A DNA stretch of 64,000 nt from Clostridium chrysemydis (GCF_015234215.1 NZ_JADEKP010000002.1:310001-374000), one strand, 5' to 3'; counted from the first letter of the stretch, positions 41,842 to 50,779 are shown. Made by a program: numbers and translations. Notes: generated by a model not told the origin, from the letters alone.

Positions 41842-42485
41842 AAAAGAAATTTATAATGTCTTATAGCTGCGGAAAAGATAGCACTTTAGCCTTATATAGA
41901 ATGATAAAATCAGGGCATACCCCTTTAGCTCTATTAGTTACTGTGGATAGTAAAAGAAATAGAAGCTGGTTTCACGGGATTCCAGAAAATTTATTAAATG
42001 AAGTTTCAAAATCATTAGATATACCATTACTTATAGTAAAAAGTGAAGGGGATAATTACGAAGAAACTTTTGAAATAGCACTAAAAGAGGCAAAAGAACT
42101 TGGAGCTGATTCTTGTGTATTTGGTGATATTGATTTAGAGCCTCATAGAACTTGGTGCGAAGATAGATGTAAAAATACAAATTTACAATCTATTTTTCCT
42201 CTTTGGCAAGAAGGAAGAGAAGATTTAACTTATGAATTTATAGATTCAGGATTTAAAACTATAGTTAAAAATGTAAGATTAAATGTTTTAGGTGAAGAGT
42301 TTTTAGGAGAAATTTTAACAAGAGACTTAGTTAAAAGGATTAAAGATAAAGGTTCAGACCCTTGCGGAGAAAATGGAGAATACCATACATTTGTTTATGA
42401 AGGACCTATATTTAATAGTAAAATTGAATTTAAAGAAAATGGAAACTTATTAACAAAAGACTATGGATTTTTAGATATTAAGTAG
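41838..42485 (+). CDS. DUF71/COG2102 PP-loop ATPase (diphthine-ammonia-ligase family), B12-associated
   Basis: 215 residues. PP-loop motif SYSCGKDSTLALYRM at the N-terminus, then PLALLVTVDSKRNRSWFHGIP and GVFGDIDLEPHRTW-type segments, and EFLGEILT and DPCGENGEYHTFVYEGP, which are typical of the family. Eukaryotic and archaeal members amidate diphthine, but bacteria lack diphthamide. A subset that co-occurs with B12 transport genes has been predicted by comparative genomics to act in corrinoid salvage. The overlap with btuD and position before cbiP fit that. The reaction is not established. Confidence 0.85.
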   Translation: MKKKFIMSYSCGKDSTLALYRMIKSGHTPLALLVTVDSKRNRSWFHGIPENLLNEVSKSLDIPLLIVKSEGDNYEETFEIALKEAKELGADSCVFGDIDLEPHRTWCEDRCKNTNLQSIFPLWQEGREDLTYEFIDSGFKTIVKNVRLNVLGEEFLGEILTRDLVKRIKDKGSDPCGENGEYHTFVYEGPIFNSKIEFKENGNLLTKDYGFLDIK

Positions 42486-42494
42486 GTGAATTAA

Positions 42495-43949
42495 ATGAAA
42501 TATAAAGGAATTATGCTGCTTGGAACTGCGTCTTCTGTAGGAAAGAGCACTTTAGCTCTAGGATTTTGTAGATATTTTAAAGAAAAAGGATATGATGTAG
42601 CACCATATAAGGCTTTAAATATATCATTAAACTCATTTGTTACAAAAGAGGGAGATGAGATAGGAAGAGCCCAAGTAGTACAAGCTGAAGCTTGTGAAAT
42701 CAAGCCAAAGGAATATATGAACCCCATACTTATGAAACCAAGCAAGGGCTTTGGAACTCAAGTTATAGTAAGAGGAAAAGTTCATTGCACTATGGACGCT
42801 TATAAGTACAAAGAACTTAATAGTTTTTTAAAAGAAAAAGCTAAAGAAGCGTATCTAGATATTAAAAAAGATCATGATTTAATAGTTTTAGAAGGTTCAG
42901 GAAGCTGCGCTGAAATAAATTTAAGGGATACAGATATAGCAAACTTTCAAACAGCTAAAATGACAGATTCTGATTGTATTCTAGTTGCAGATATAGATAG
43001 AGGCGGAGTTTTTGCATCTATAGTAGGTACTTTAAGCCTTTTAACTGAAGATGAGAGAAGGCGAGTTAAGGGTGTTATAATAAATAAGTTTAGAGGGAAA
43101 AAAGAATTCTTTACTGAGGCTATGAGACAGTTAGAAGATATAATAGGCGTTAAAGTACTAGGGGCTATGCCTTACTTTAACTTAAATATAGAAGATGAAG
43201 ATAGTACAGAAGTTAAAGATTTAGGAAAAGGACTTGGGATAGAAGTTAAAGTAATAAGAACGCCTCATATGTCAAACTTTACTGATTTTAATTCACTTGA
43301 AAGAATAGAGAATATAAATTTAAAATATGTAAAAAATCCTAGCGAATTAGATAATTCAGATTTAATTATAATACCTGGAAGTAAAAATACTATAGAAGAT
43401 TTAAAATATTTAAAGCAAACTGGATTTAAAGAAAAGATATATAAATTAAAAGAAGAGGGAACCCCTATACTTGGTATATGTGGAGGATATCAGATTTTAG
43501 GAAAAGAAATTGAAGACCCCTTTAAAATTGAAGGTGATTCTTTAAAAGAAGAAGGATTAAATCTTTTAAGCTTAAAAACTGTATTTAACAAAAATAAATG
43601 TACTAGACAAACAGAAGCTTATACTTTATGCGGTGAAAAAGTAAAGGGATATGAAATTCATAATGGAAGTAGTGAAGTTTTAGATTTAAATGAAGAGTGG
43701 ATAAAGGACTCTAAAGGTAATATATTAGGTTTAAAAAATGGAAATGTTTATGGAACTTATATACACGGACTGTTTGATGAAAATGAATTTTTAGAGAGTT
43801 TTATGAAGAGTATAGTTAAGGATTATGAAATAAAACTTAAAAATAACATAAACTATAATGAGTATAAAATTTCACAGTATAATGAACTTTTAAAAATTCT
43901 AAAAGAAAATATTGATATGGAATATGTTGAAAGTTTAATTAAAGGATAG
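42495..43949 (+). CDS. cbiP: Cobyric acid synthase
   Basis: 484 residues. Amidates carboxylates b, d, e and g of the corrin ring. The N-terminal dethiobiotin-synthetase-like ATPase has MLLGTASSVGKSTLALGF and the substrate segment YKALNISLNSFVTKEGDEIGRAQ (the usual Asn-Met is Asn-Ile-Ser here). The C-terminal class I glutaminase domain has the nucleophile Cys in ILGICGGYQILG and the His in YGTYIHGLFD. AGGTGAATTAA precedes ATG 42495. It is the last gene of the riboswitch operon, with a terminator on its stop. Confidence 0.94.
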   Translation: MKYKGIMLLGTASSVGKSTLALGFCRYFKEKGYDVAPYKALNISLNSFVTKEGDEIGRAQVVQAEACEIKPKEYMNPILMKPSKGFGTQVIVRGKVHCTMDAYKYKELNSFLKEKAKEAYLDIKKDHDLIVLEGSGSCAEINLRDTDIANFQTAKMTDSDCILVADIDRGGVFASIVGTLSLLTEDERRRVKGVIINKFRGKKEFFTEAMRQLEDIIGVKVLGAMPYFNLNIEDEDSTEVKDLGKGLGIEVKVIRTPHMSNFTDFNSLERIENINLKYVKNPSELDNSDLIIIPGSKNTIEDLKYLKQTGFKEKIYKLKEEGTPILGICGGYQILGKEIEDPFKIEGDSLKEEGLNLLSLKTVFNKNKCTRQTEAYTLCGEKVKGYEIHNGSSEVLDLNEEWIKDSKGNILGLKNGNVYGTYIHGLFDENEFLESFMKSIVKDYEIKLKNNINYNEYKISQYNELLKILKENIDMEYVESLIKG

Positions 43950-43968
43950 TAAAACTATCCTTTTTTTT
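43941..43968 (+). terminator. Terminator of the btu-cbiP operon
   Basis: AAAGGATAGT-AAA-ACTATCCTTT followed by a T run; the stop codon lies in the left arm. Confidence 0.88.
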
Positions 43969-44024
43969 ATTCGTTAAATTATGTATAATCTTAAGGTGAT
44001 TTTAAAAATAAGGAGAATTAGAAA

Positions 44025-44948
44025 TTGAATTTTGTAGCAATAGATTTTGAAACAGCAAATGAAAAAAGAAACAGCCCCTGTTCTATAGGTATGGTTGTTG
44101 TAGAAAATGGAGAAGTTAAAGAAAAAATTCACCGCTTGATTAAACCTAAAGAAATGAGATTTGAACCTATGAATATTTGGATTCATGGAATTAGACCTAG
44201 TATGGTAGAAGAAGAGCCGGAGTTTGATGAAGTTTTTAAAGAAATAAAACATTATTTTGACGGAAGTTTAATAATAGCACATAATGCAGCTTTTGATATA
44301 TCGGTCCTTAGAAACACTTTAAGCTTATATAATATTGAAGAACCAGAGTTTGATTATATATGTACTATGAAGCTTTCAAAAAACTTTTATAAGGGTTTAG
44401 AAAACGCAAAGTTAAATACAGTAAACGAGCTACTAGGATTTAAGTTTAGGCACCATGATGCTTTAGATGACTCTTTAGCTTGTAGTAATATTTTACTAAA
44501 TATTTCAAAAGAGTTAGAAACAAATAATATAAAAGATGTTTCAAAAAATGTAGGAGTTACCTTAGGTAAGGTATATAAAGGTGGATATAAACCTTCTTCA
44601 AGCAAAGGAAGTATTTTAAAAACTTCAAATAGAATTTTTGATTTAAAAAAAGAAGATTTACTAGATATTAAAAAGGATTCTTTAAAAGGAGAAACTGTAG
44701 TTTTTACAGGGGGACTTAAAAAGGTTTCTAGAGATGAAGCTATGAGGCTTGTTAGAAAGGCTTTTGGAACTACTGGAAGTTCAGTAACTAAAAAAACGAC
44801 TATGTTAGTTACAGGGATTAAAGATATAAATAGTTTAAAAAGAAGTGAAATGAGCAATAAATTAAGAAGGGCAGTTGACCTTATTGATTTAGGAGGAGAT
44901 ATTAAGATTTTAAGTGAAGAAGAGTTTTTTAAAATAATCAAAAATTAA
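44025..44948 (+). CDS. DEDDh 3'-5' exonuclease with C-terminal BRCT domain
   Basis: 307 residues. The exonuclease domain (~1-165) has Exo I VAIDFETAN, Exo II IIAHNAAFDISVLRN and Exo III HHDALDDSLAC, the full DEDDh catalytic set of the DnaQ/epsilon type. The C-terminal BRCT domain (~222-307) reads ETVVFTGGLKKVSRDEAM and KKTTMLVTG. This matches the stand-alone epsilon-like proteins of Gram-positives, with a likely role in DNA repair rather than as the replicative proofreader. It starts at TTG 44025 after AAGGAGAA. No close operon partners. Confidence 0.88.
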   Translation: MNFVAIDFETANEKRNSPCSIGMVVVENGEVKEKIHRLIKPKEMRFEPMNIWIHGIRPSMVEEEPEFDEVFKEIKHYFDGSLIIAHNAAFDISVLRNTLSLYNIEEPEFDYICTMKLSKNFYKGLENAKLNTVNELLGFKFRHHDALDDSLACSNILLNISKELETNNIKDVSKNVGVTLGKVYKGGYKPSSSKGSILKTSNRIFDLKKEDLLDIKKDSLKGETVVFTGGLKKVSRDEAMRLVRKAFGTTGSSVTKKTTMLVTGIKDINSLKRSEMSNKLRRAVDLIDLGGDIKILSEEEFFKIIKN

Positions 44949-45007
44949 TAATTTGCCCCAAAGACTTTAAAGAACAAAGGTAAAGTATCGATAAGTAAAG
45001 GTGAGAA

Positions 45008-47251
45008 ATGGGGGCGAACACTATAAAAAACAAAAGAGTAAAGGTCTTGCTTATACTTTCTTTAGTTATATCTATTATTTTTTTCATATTTTTCAAAGAA
45101 GCAATAGATATAAGTAAAAGTAGATTATTAAGTGAGATTACAAGTGACTATATAGAAAGAAATTTAAGTGAAGAAGACTATTTAAGAATAGACAAAGAGG
45201 CTAAAAGTAAAGATTTAAATCTAGATGAAGAATATTTTTTAAACGCTTATATAACATATAGAAAAAGTAGTGATAAAAATATTTGTTTAAAATATTTTCT
45301 TTTAGCAGAAGAAAATTTTACTGATAAAACAAATGACAGAATAAAAATAGTGTCATACCTATACCTTATAGATATGCTTTTAGAAAAAGAAAAGATTGAT
45401 GATGCATGTTTTTACATAGATAAATTATTCACGGTTTTAAATAATGATGACTTATATTATATATACCTAAATAAGATAGATCATAGACTATTAAAACTCG
45501 CAGATAAGAGCAGTAGAAGAATAGAGGCTTTAGAGTATTATAGAGAAATATTAAACCATTCTAGAAGTCTATCAAAATTTCAAAAGGTATTAGTTAATAG
45601 AAGAATATCTATTTTAGCGAGTTCTACTTCAAATTACCTAGAGTGTATTGAAAATAATATGGAAATACTTTCTCAAACTGAAAATGCTAAAACTGATGAA
45701 GATAAATATTATCTAATAAAGACCATAGTAGATATAGCAACCACAATTAGAAAGGCTTCTGGGAACTATGTTTCTGAGAGTATTATGGAATATGCTGATA
45801 ATTTCACTTTAGAAGATAAAGCTTTAGATTCAGAAGTAAATATTTATAGATTAATAAATCTAGCAGAAGGAAAACTTTTAAGTAATGATTATGATGAAAT
45901 GATTAAGTATTTGCAGGAGATAGATGTCTATAAAGAATTTATAAATAAAAATTTAAAAGATGATGTAGAGTGCATGCAAAATATATTTTATTCTGCATAT
46001 TATCTAGATAATTCTTATATAGAAAGGGCAACTGAATGCATAAATAAAGCTAAATATTTGATAGATAACGATAAGATAAACAGATATGTAGATAAAGATA
46101 TATATTATGATATAAGCCTTGGAAATATATTATTTTATAAAAAAGATTATAACGGTGCAATAGAAGAATATTCAAAAGCTATTAAAAAGTCAGATAAAGC
46201 TGGAAATATAGAGATGTTAAATACATCTTATTCAAAGGTTGCTAGGGTGTATAATGCAATAGGTGATTATAAGGGCGAAAAAGAAACCTATAAAAAACTC
46301 GTTAGTATGGAAAAGGATAAGGGTAAAGTTTTATCAGAAGATTATTATAAATATATAATTTATAGAGAAAAAAATTTAAAGAGTATTGAACATAAATTAA
46401 AAGATAAAATAATAACTTTAATTTTATGTGTACTTATAGGTTTTTTAATAATCATATTATTAAAATTAAGTATTAAGCCATTTATAATGAAAAAAATAAA
46501 AAGAGTAAGAATAAAAAAATATATTAAAAATAAAAAATATACACTATACTATCAGCCAATAATTAACCCTAAAAACAACTTAGTTGTAAGTGCTGAAGGG
46601 TTATTAAGATTTAAAGAAAAGAATAATGTTTTGTTACCAAAAGAACTACTAAAAGATATAGATGATTGTAATTTGATGGGTGATTTAACTTTATATATTT
46701 TAAAAATGGCTATAGATAATTATAGGGTTATAAGTAGGTTTGAAAAATTAGAAGAAGACTTTTATCTTTCAATAAATATAAGGATAAATGAACTTAAAAA
46801 TGATTCTGTTTTTCAAAGGATGATAGATATAATTAGTGAGTCTAATCTTAGGAGAGGTGCTATTTGTTTAGAGATAACTAAGTGCAGCGAAATAAATAAT
46901 ATTGATAAAGTAAAGGCAAATATTAAAAAACTAAGGGAAGTTGGTTTTAAGATTGCTTTAGATAACTTTTGCATAGATGAAATCAACGGTATTTTAATTA
47001 AAAGTATAGAACACGATATAACTAAGATAAGTGTTAGTATTTTAGAGGCTATTTTTGATTCAAAGTATAACTGCGATATGAAAGAATTAATGCAAAGGAT
47101 AATTTATAATAAAAACATTAATCTCATAGTTGAAGGCGTTGAAACTAAGGGGGAAAATGAATTTATTAAAAATTTAGATCTTAAAAATGTTTATATCCAA
47201 GGATACTATTATAGTGAACCATTAGATATAGAAACGCTAATTAAATTTTAG
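45008..47251 (+). CDS. TPR-sensor protein with degenerate EAL domain
   Basis: 747 residues. TM1 (~11-32), TPR-like region (~50-455, with DYNGAIEEYSKAIKKSDKAGN), TM2 (~468-489) and a C-terminal EAL-fold domain (~515-747). The signature is E530-G-L rather than EAL. The Asn in SINIRINEL, Glu in LEITK and VEGVET remain, but the DDFG metal motif reads D652-N653-F, and the usual Asp after the catalytic-lysine segment is Ser (ITKIS). It may bind c-di-GMP without cleaving it. AAAGGTGAG precedes ATG 45008. A TPR-GGDEF gene follows 36 bases later, so the two may form one signalling unit. Confidence 0.85.
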   Translation: MGANTIKNKRVKVLLILSLVISIIFFIFFKEAIDISKSRLLSEITSDYIERNLSEEDYLRIDKEAKSKDLNLDEEYFLNAYITYRKSSDKNICLKYFLLAEENFTDKTNDRIKIVSYLYLIDMLLEKEKIDDACFYIDKLFTVLNNDDLYYIYLNKIDHRLLKLADKSSRRIEALEYYREILNHSRSLSKFQKVLVNRRISILASSTSNYLECIENNMEILSQTENAKTDEDKYYLIKTIVDIATTIRKASGNYVSESIMEYADNFTLEDKALDSEVNIYRLINLAEGKLLSNDYDEMIKYLQEIDVYKEFINKNLKDDVECMQNIFYSAYYLDNSYIERATECINKAKYLIDNDKINRYVDKDIYYDISLGNILFYKKDYNGAIEEYSKAIKKSDKAGNIEMLNTSYSKVARVYNAIGDYKGEKETYKKLVSMEKDKGKVLSEDYYKYIIYREKNLKSIEHKLKDKIITLILCVLIGFLIIILLKLSIKPFIMKKIKRVRIKKYIKNKKYTLYYQPIINPKNNLVVSAEGLLRFKEKNNVLLPKELLKDIDDCNLMGDLTLYILKMAIDNYRVISRFEKLEEDFYLSINIRINELKNDSVFQRMIDIISESNLRRGAICLEITKCSEINNIDKVKANIKKLREVGFKIALDNFCIDEINGILIKSIEHDITKISVSILEAIFDSKYNCDMKELMQRIIYNKNINLIVEGVETKGENEFIKNLDLKNVYIQGYYYSEPLDIETLIKF

Positions 47252-47287
47252 ATACGAAAGCAAAAGCTTTGGTTATGAGGTGATTTT

Positions 47288-49204
47288 ATAAAAAAGAAAT
47301 ACGTAGTTTTAATTACTCTTTTTATTATAGGATTAGTTTTTATTTTATATAAAATTAACTTTAGTTATTATAAGCAGATAAATGTTATCGAAAAAAGCTA
47401 TTATAGCGGAGTTAAATTGAGTGAAGATTCTATAGAGAGATGCAAAGAGTACTTAAGTGATAATAATGATAGAAATTCAAATGATTACTTTATAATGGCG
47501 TATTTAGATATGATAGATGGAGATACAAAGAAAGCTTCAGAATACTTTAACTTAACTATAGCTAAAGAAACGGATGAGACATCTGTATTTGCAAAAATAT
47601 ATAGTAGGATGTTTTTAGCGGATGAAGCATATAAAAATGGAAATTTAAAATTAGCATCTACATATGTAAAAAGTGCATTTAAAATAGTTTCTAAAAAAGA
47701 TTATAACAAGCATTATAAAATACTTGCAGATACGTTATTAATAGGAGTTGACTACAACGAGGAAAGTAGAAAAATAGCAACAAAATACCTAAAGAGTATG
47801 TTAGATGATAAGAAAAATCTAAATAGCGATGCTAAGTTTTATTTAGAATATAGGATAGCACCTCTTTATATTATAGAAGGGAAATATGCTGAGGGGATTG
47901 AAGCAACCCTTCAAACTATTATGCTATCAAGAGAGAGAAGAAATAAATTATATGAAGCTAAATCCTTAATAGATTTAGGTCTTACATTTAGGCTACTAGG
48001 AAGATATGATATAGCTAGAAATACAATAGAAAGCGCACTGTCTATTGACCTTAAAGATAAAAATGAAGAGGCTATAGTAAAACTTTATGCACTTACAAAT
48101 TTAGCAGATATAGATAACATAAAGGGTGATTATAAAGGGGCTAAAATTAATTTAGATAAAATGGATAATTATATAAACCTTTTAAAAGATGAAGAAGAAA
48201 AAAAAGACTTTAATATAATGAAATACACTTTGGAGGCGGATATAAACATACATAATAAAGATTTAGAAAAAGCAAATTACAATATAGAAAAAGCTAAATA
48301 TTTATTAAAGAATCTAAAGAATGTCTATATAGCTGACAAAGATATTTATTTAAAAGATGTAATTGGTGAGTATTATGAAGCCTATTCTAAAAATAAAGAA
48401 GCTATAAGAAGTTATAAAGAAGCTTACGACATGGCAAAGAATAGAAAAAATATAGAGTACCAAAGATTAGTTTTAAATAATTTATTTAATATTTATAAAA
48501 GGCTAGATTACAAGAATGAAGTTATAGATACTGAAGAAAAAATAATAAACCTTATGGATAGTGAAAAAGCTAGTATAGGAGAAGATTATGTTTATTATTC
48601 ATCTACTTTAAGAGAAAAAGCACAAATGGTAAAAGAAGAGAATAAAAGAAAATATAGAGATTCATTATATATTATTTTATTTTTAATTGTATCTATTGTA
48701 GGATACAAATATATGAATAAGTTAGTTAAAAGCAACAGATATGACTCATTAACTAATGTTTATAATAGAGGTAGATTTAATAGAGATTATAATAAGCTTA
48801 TGAAAAAGAGCTATAGTGATTTTGCACTAGTTATGCTTGATATTGATGATTTTAAATCTATAAACGATAATTTTGGACATAATGTTGGAGATGCAGTTTT
48901 AATAAATGTTTGTAATATTATAAAAAATGTAATAGGTCAAAAAAGAGAATTGTATAGATATGGTGGTGAAGAGTTTATTATAATATTTAATGAAGAGGAA
49001 AAAGAATCAGTATTGTTAGTAGCCGAAAGGATAAGAAGAAATATTGAAGCTATGGTCTTAAAAGAAAATATAAGTGTAACTATAAGTATTGGAGTAGCTT
49101 TTTCAAATGAAACTAGAACTAACAGAACAGATATATTAAAAAAAGCAGATCAAAATCTTTATAAATCTAAGACAAGTGGAAAAAATAGAGTTACTTTTCA
49201 GTAA
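47288..49204 (+). CDS. TPR-sensor diguanylate cyclase (GGDEF)
   Basis: 638 residues from the chosen start. TM1 (~5-22), TPR-like region (~40-430), TM2 (~459-478) and GGDEF domain (~485-638) with LDIDDFKSINDNFGH and RYGGEEF (GGEEF 559-563), predicted active. No RxxD inhibitory site is seen. GAGGTGAT at 47278-47285 is followed by ATA 47288, giving MKKKYVVLITLFIIGLVFIL as a normal membrane start. A conventional TTG start at 47417 would delete this helix and has no ribosome site. It lies in the same orientation as the EAL protein just upstream. Confidence 0.85.
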   Translation: MKKKYVVLITLFIIGLVFILYKINFSYYKQINVIEKSYYSGVKLSEDSIERCKEYLSDNNDRNSNDYFIMAYLDMIDGDTKKASEYFNLTIAKETDETSVFAKIYSRMFLADEAYKNGNLKLASTYVKSAFKIVSKKDYNKHYKILADTLLIGVDYNEESRKIATKYLKSMLDDKKNLNSDAKFYLEYRIAPLYIIEGKYAEGIEATLQTIMLSRERRNKLYEAKSLIDLGLTFRLLGRYDIARNTIESALSIDLKDKNEEAIVKLYALTNLADIDNIKGDYKGAKINLDKMDNYINLLKDEEEKKDFNIMKYTLEADINIHNKDLEKANYNIEKAKYLLKNLKNVYIADKDIYLKDVIGEYYEAYSKNKEAIRSYKEAYDMAKNRKNIEYQRLVLNNLFNIYKRLDYKNEVIDTEEKIINLMDSEKASIGEDYVYYSSTLREKAQMVKEENKRKYRDSLYIILFLIVSIVGYKYMNKLVKSNRYDSLTNVYNRGRFNRDYNKLMKKSYSDFALVMLDIDDFKSINDNFGHNVGDAVLINVCNIIKNVIGQKRELYRYGGEEFIIIFNEEEKESVLLVAERIRRNIEAMVLKENISVTISIGVAFSNETRTNRTDILKKADQNLYKSKTSGKNRVTFQ

Positions 49205-49247
49205 GGGTTATAATAAACACAAAGATTAATTTTAAGAGGTATTAGAT

Positions 49248-50057
49248 ATGAGAAAAGCAATAATAATTGTAAGCTTTGGAAGTAGTGATGTTGAAGGATT
49301 AAAAAAATCTATATTCAAAGCAGAAGAAAATATAAGAAAACAGTTTGAGGATTTTGATGTTTTTAGAGCGTTTACTTCTAACATAATTATTAAAAAGTTA
49401 CGAGAAAATACAAATATAAGTATTAGCAATTTAGATGAAAAATTAAAGTTTTTAAAAGAGTCTAATTACGATAAAGTAATAATTCAACCTTTAAATATTA
49501 TATCTGGTAAAGAATATAATAAAATTAAAGAAGAATTTTATAAATATAAAAATAATTTTGATACTTTAATTTTAGGTGATCCTTTATTTTTAGTTAAAGA
49601 GGGAGAAGTTTCTACAAATGATTTAAATAGATTTAACATTTTTTTAGAAACTATATTAAAAAGTGATAAAAATATTTTACTCTTTGGTCACGGAAGTAGT
49701 AGTGAATCAGATATAGCCTATAAAAAGATGCAAGAATTTTTTGATATCAACAATAAAAATAATATTTTTGTTGGAACTTTAGAGGGGGATTTATCTATAG
49801 AAAAATTAATATTAAAATTTAAAGATAAAGATATTAAGAGAGTTAAAATATATCCCCTAATGCTAACTTGTGGGATGCACGTTAAAAAAGATTTAGCATC
49901 AGAAGATGAAAAATCTTGGAAAAGCAAGCTTGAGGGGGCGGGGATTGAGGTAGAAATTATCCAAAAAGGACTAACAGAATTAGATGACTTTAATAAGATA
50001 TATATAGATAAAATAAATTTACTAATAGATGAATATAAAACAAAAAATAAGGAATAA
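49248..50057 (+). CDS. cbiK: Sirohydrochlorin cobaltochelatase
   Basis: 269 residues. Class II chelatase that inserts Co(II) into sirohydrochlorin early in the anaerobic B12 pathway. The N-terminal strand IIVSFGSSD and QPLNIISGKEY are typical; metal-binding His residues are in LLFGHGSSSESD and CGMHVKKDLASEDEKSWKS. AAGAGGT precedes ATG 49248. It is separated from the cobalamin operons by the exonuclease and TPR genes. No other early corrin genes (cbiL, cbiF, cbiG and so on) are in the window. Confidence 0.9.
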   Translation: MRKAIIIVSFGSSDVEGLKKSIFKAEENIRKQFEDFDVFRAFTSNIIIKKLRENTNISISNLDEKLKFLKESNYDKVIIQPLNIISGKEYNKIKEEFYKYKNNFDTLILGDPLFLVKEGEVSTNDLNRFNIFLETILKSDKNILLFGHGSSSESDIAYKKMQEFFDINNKNNIFVGTLEGDLSIEKLILKFKDKDIKRVKIYPLMLTCGMHVKKDLASEDEKSWKSKLEGAGIEVEIIQKGLTELDDFNKIYIDKINLLIDEYKTKNKE

Positions 50058-50110
50058 TATTAATAGTATTTATTTTAGATAAAAAGCTTTATATATTAAG
50101 AGAAATGTGG

Positions 50111-50116
50111 TATTAT
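50111..50116 (+). promoter_or_regulatory. Probable extended -10 promoter of the first zinc-ribbon gene
   Basis: TGGTATTAT (50108-50116) is an extended -10, with a weak TTTATA at 50088-50093. It would give a leader of about 110 nt before the start codon. Confidence 0.4.
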
Positions 50117-50228
50117 TAACTAAAGCAGTGAAATGCTATTAAAAAAAGTTTTAATATTGATTTATAATTATTCTCTTAAGTTGAAAGTTATTATCAAATT
50201 AAATCTTTTAAATTTAGGAGGAATAATT

Positions 50229-50384
50229 ATGACAGATAAGACTATCGTATGCAAAGATTGCGGAAAAGATTTCATTTTCACAGTAGGAGAGCAAGAATTC
50301 TACAAAGAAAAAGGATTCGATAACGAGCCAGTTAGATGCCCAGATTGCAGAAGAGCAAGAAAGCAACAAAACAACAGAAGATAA
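50229..50384 (+). CDS. Small zinc-ribbon protein (copy 1)
   Basis: 51 residues. A single treble-clef/zinc-ribbon (zf-trcl type) with C8-x2-C11 and C37-x2-C40, the central EQEFYKEKGFDNEPVRCPDC block, and a basic tail RRARKQQNNRR that could bind nucleic acid or the ribosome. TTTAGGAGGAATAATT gives a perfect ribosome site; frames extending upstream are spurious. Codons are of the frequently used, highly expressed type. A nearly identical copy follows 227 bases later. The function of the family is unknown. Confidence 0.88.
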   Translation: MTDKTIVCKDCGKDFIFTVGEQEFYKEKGFDNEPVRCPDCRRARKQQNNRR

Positions 50385-50396
50385 TTCGAATGTGCG

Positions 50397-50426
50397 AGCT
50401 ATAGAAATATTCTATAGCTTTTTATT
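50397..50426 (+). terminator. Terminator after zinc-ribbon copy 1
   Basis: AGCTATAGAA / TTCTATAGCT hairpin followed by T-rich sequence. Confidence 0.8.
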
Positions 50427-50465
50427 TTATATATTTAAAAAAACAAAAAAAATTTAAAAAAAGTG

Positions 50466-50494
50466 TTGCAATTTTATTTAAATTAAGTTACAAT
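50466..50494 (+). promoter_or_regulatory. Promoter of zinc-ribbon copy 2
   Basis: TTGCAA (50466-50471), 17-bp spacer, TACAAT (50489-50494), giving a leader of about 110 nt. Confidence 0.65.
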
Positions 50495-50611
50495 AAAAAA
50501 GTAGTGAAAATTACAAAATAAATAATAAAAAAAGTTTTTAGTTAATATTAGTTTCTTTTAAATGAGATTACTAAATATTATATTAGATCTTTAAATTTAG
50601 GAGGAATTATT

Positions 50612-50767
50612 ATGACAGATAAGACATTAGTATGTAAAGATTGCGGAAACGAATTCGTATTCACAGTAGGAGAGCAAGAATTCTACAAAGAAAAAGGATT
50701 CGATAACGATCCAGTTAGATGCCCAGATTGCAGAAGAGCAAGAAAACAACAAAACAACAGAAGATAG
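50612..50767 (+). CDS. Small zinc-ribbon protein (copy 2)
   Basis: 51 residues, differing from copy 1 at only five positions (I6L, K13N, D14E, I16V, E33D), with the same four cysteines and basic tail. From codon 19 on, the DNA is almost identical to copy 1, including third positions. It has its own promoter, AGGAGGAATTATT ribosome site and terminator, so the two copies are separate transcription units made by recent duplication or kept alike by gene conversion. Confidence 0.87.
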   Translation: MTDKTLVCKDCGNEFVFTVGEQEFYKEKGFDNDPVRCPDCRRARKQQNNRR

Positions 50768-50779
50768 TTTTGTGTATTA

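Noticed and set aside
50133-50228. N-terminal extension of zinc-ribbon copy 1
   Set aside because: The perfect AGGAGG lies before ATG 50229, and copy 2 begins at the equivalent ATG; the extension is leader sequence.
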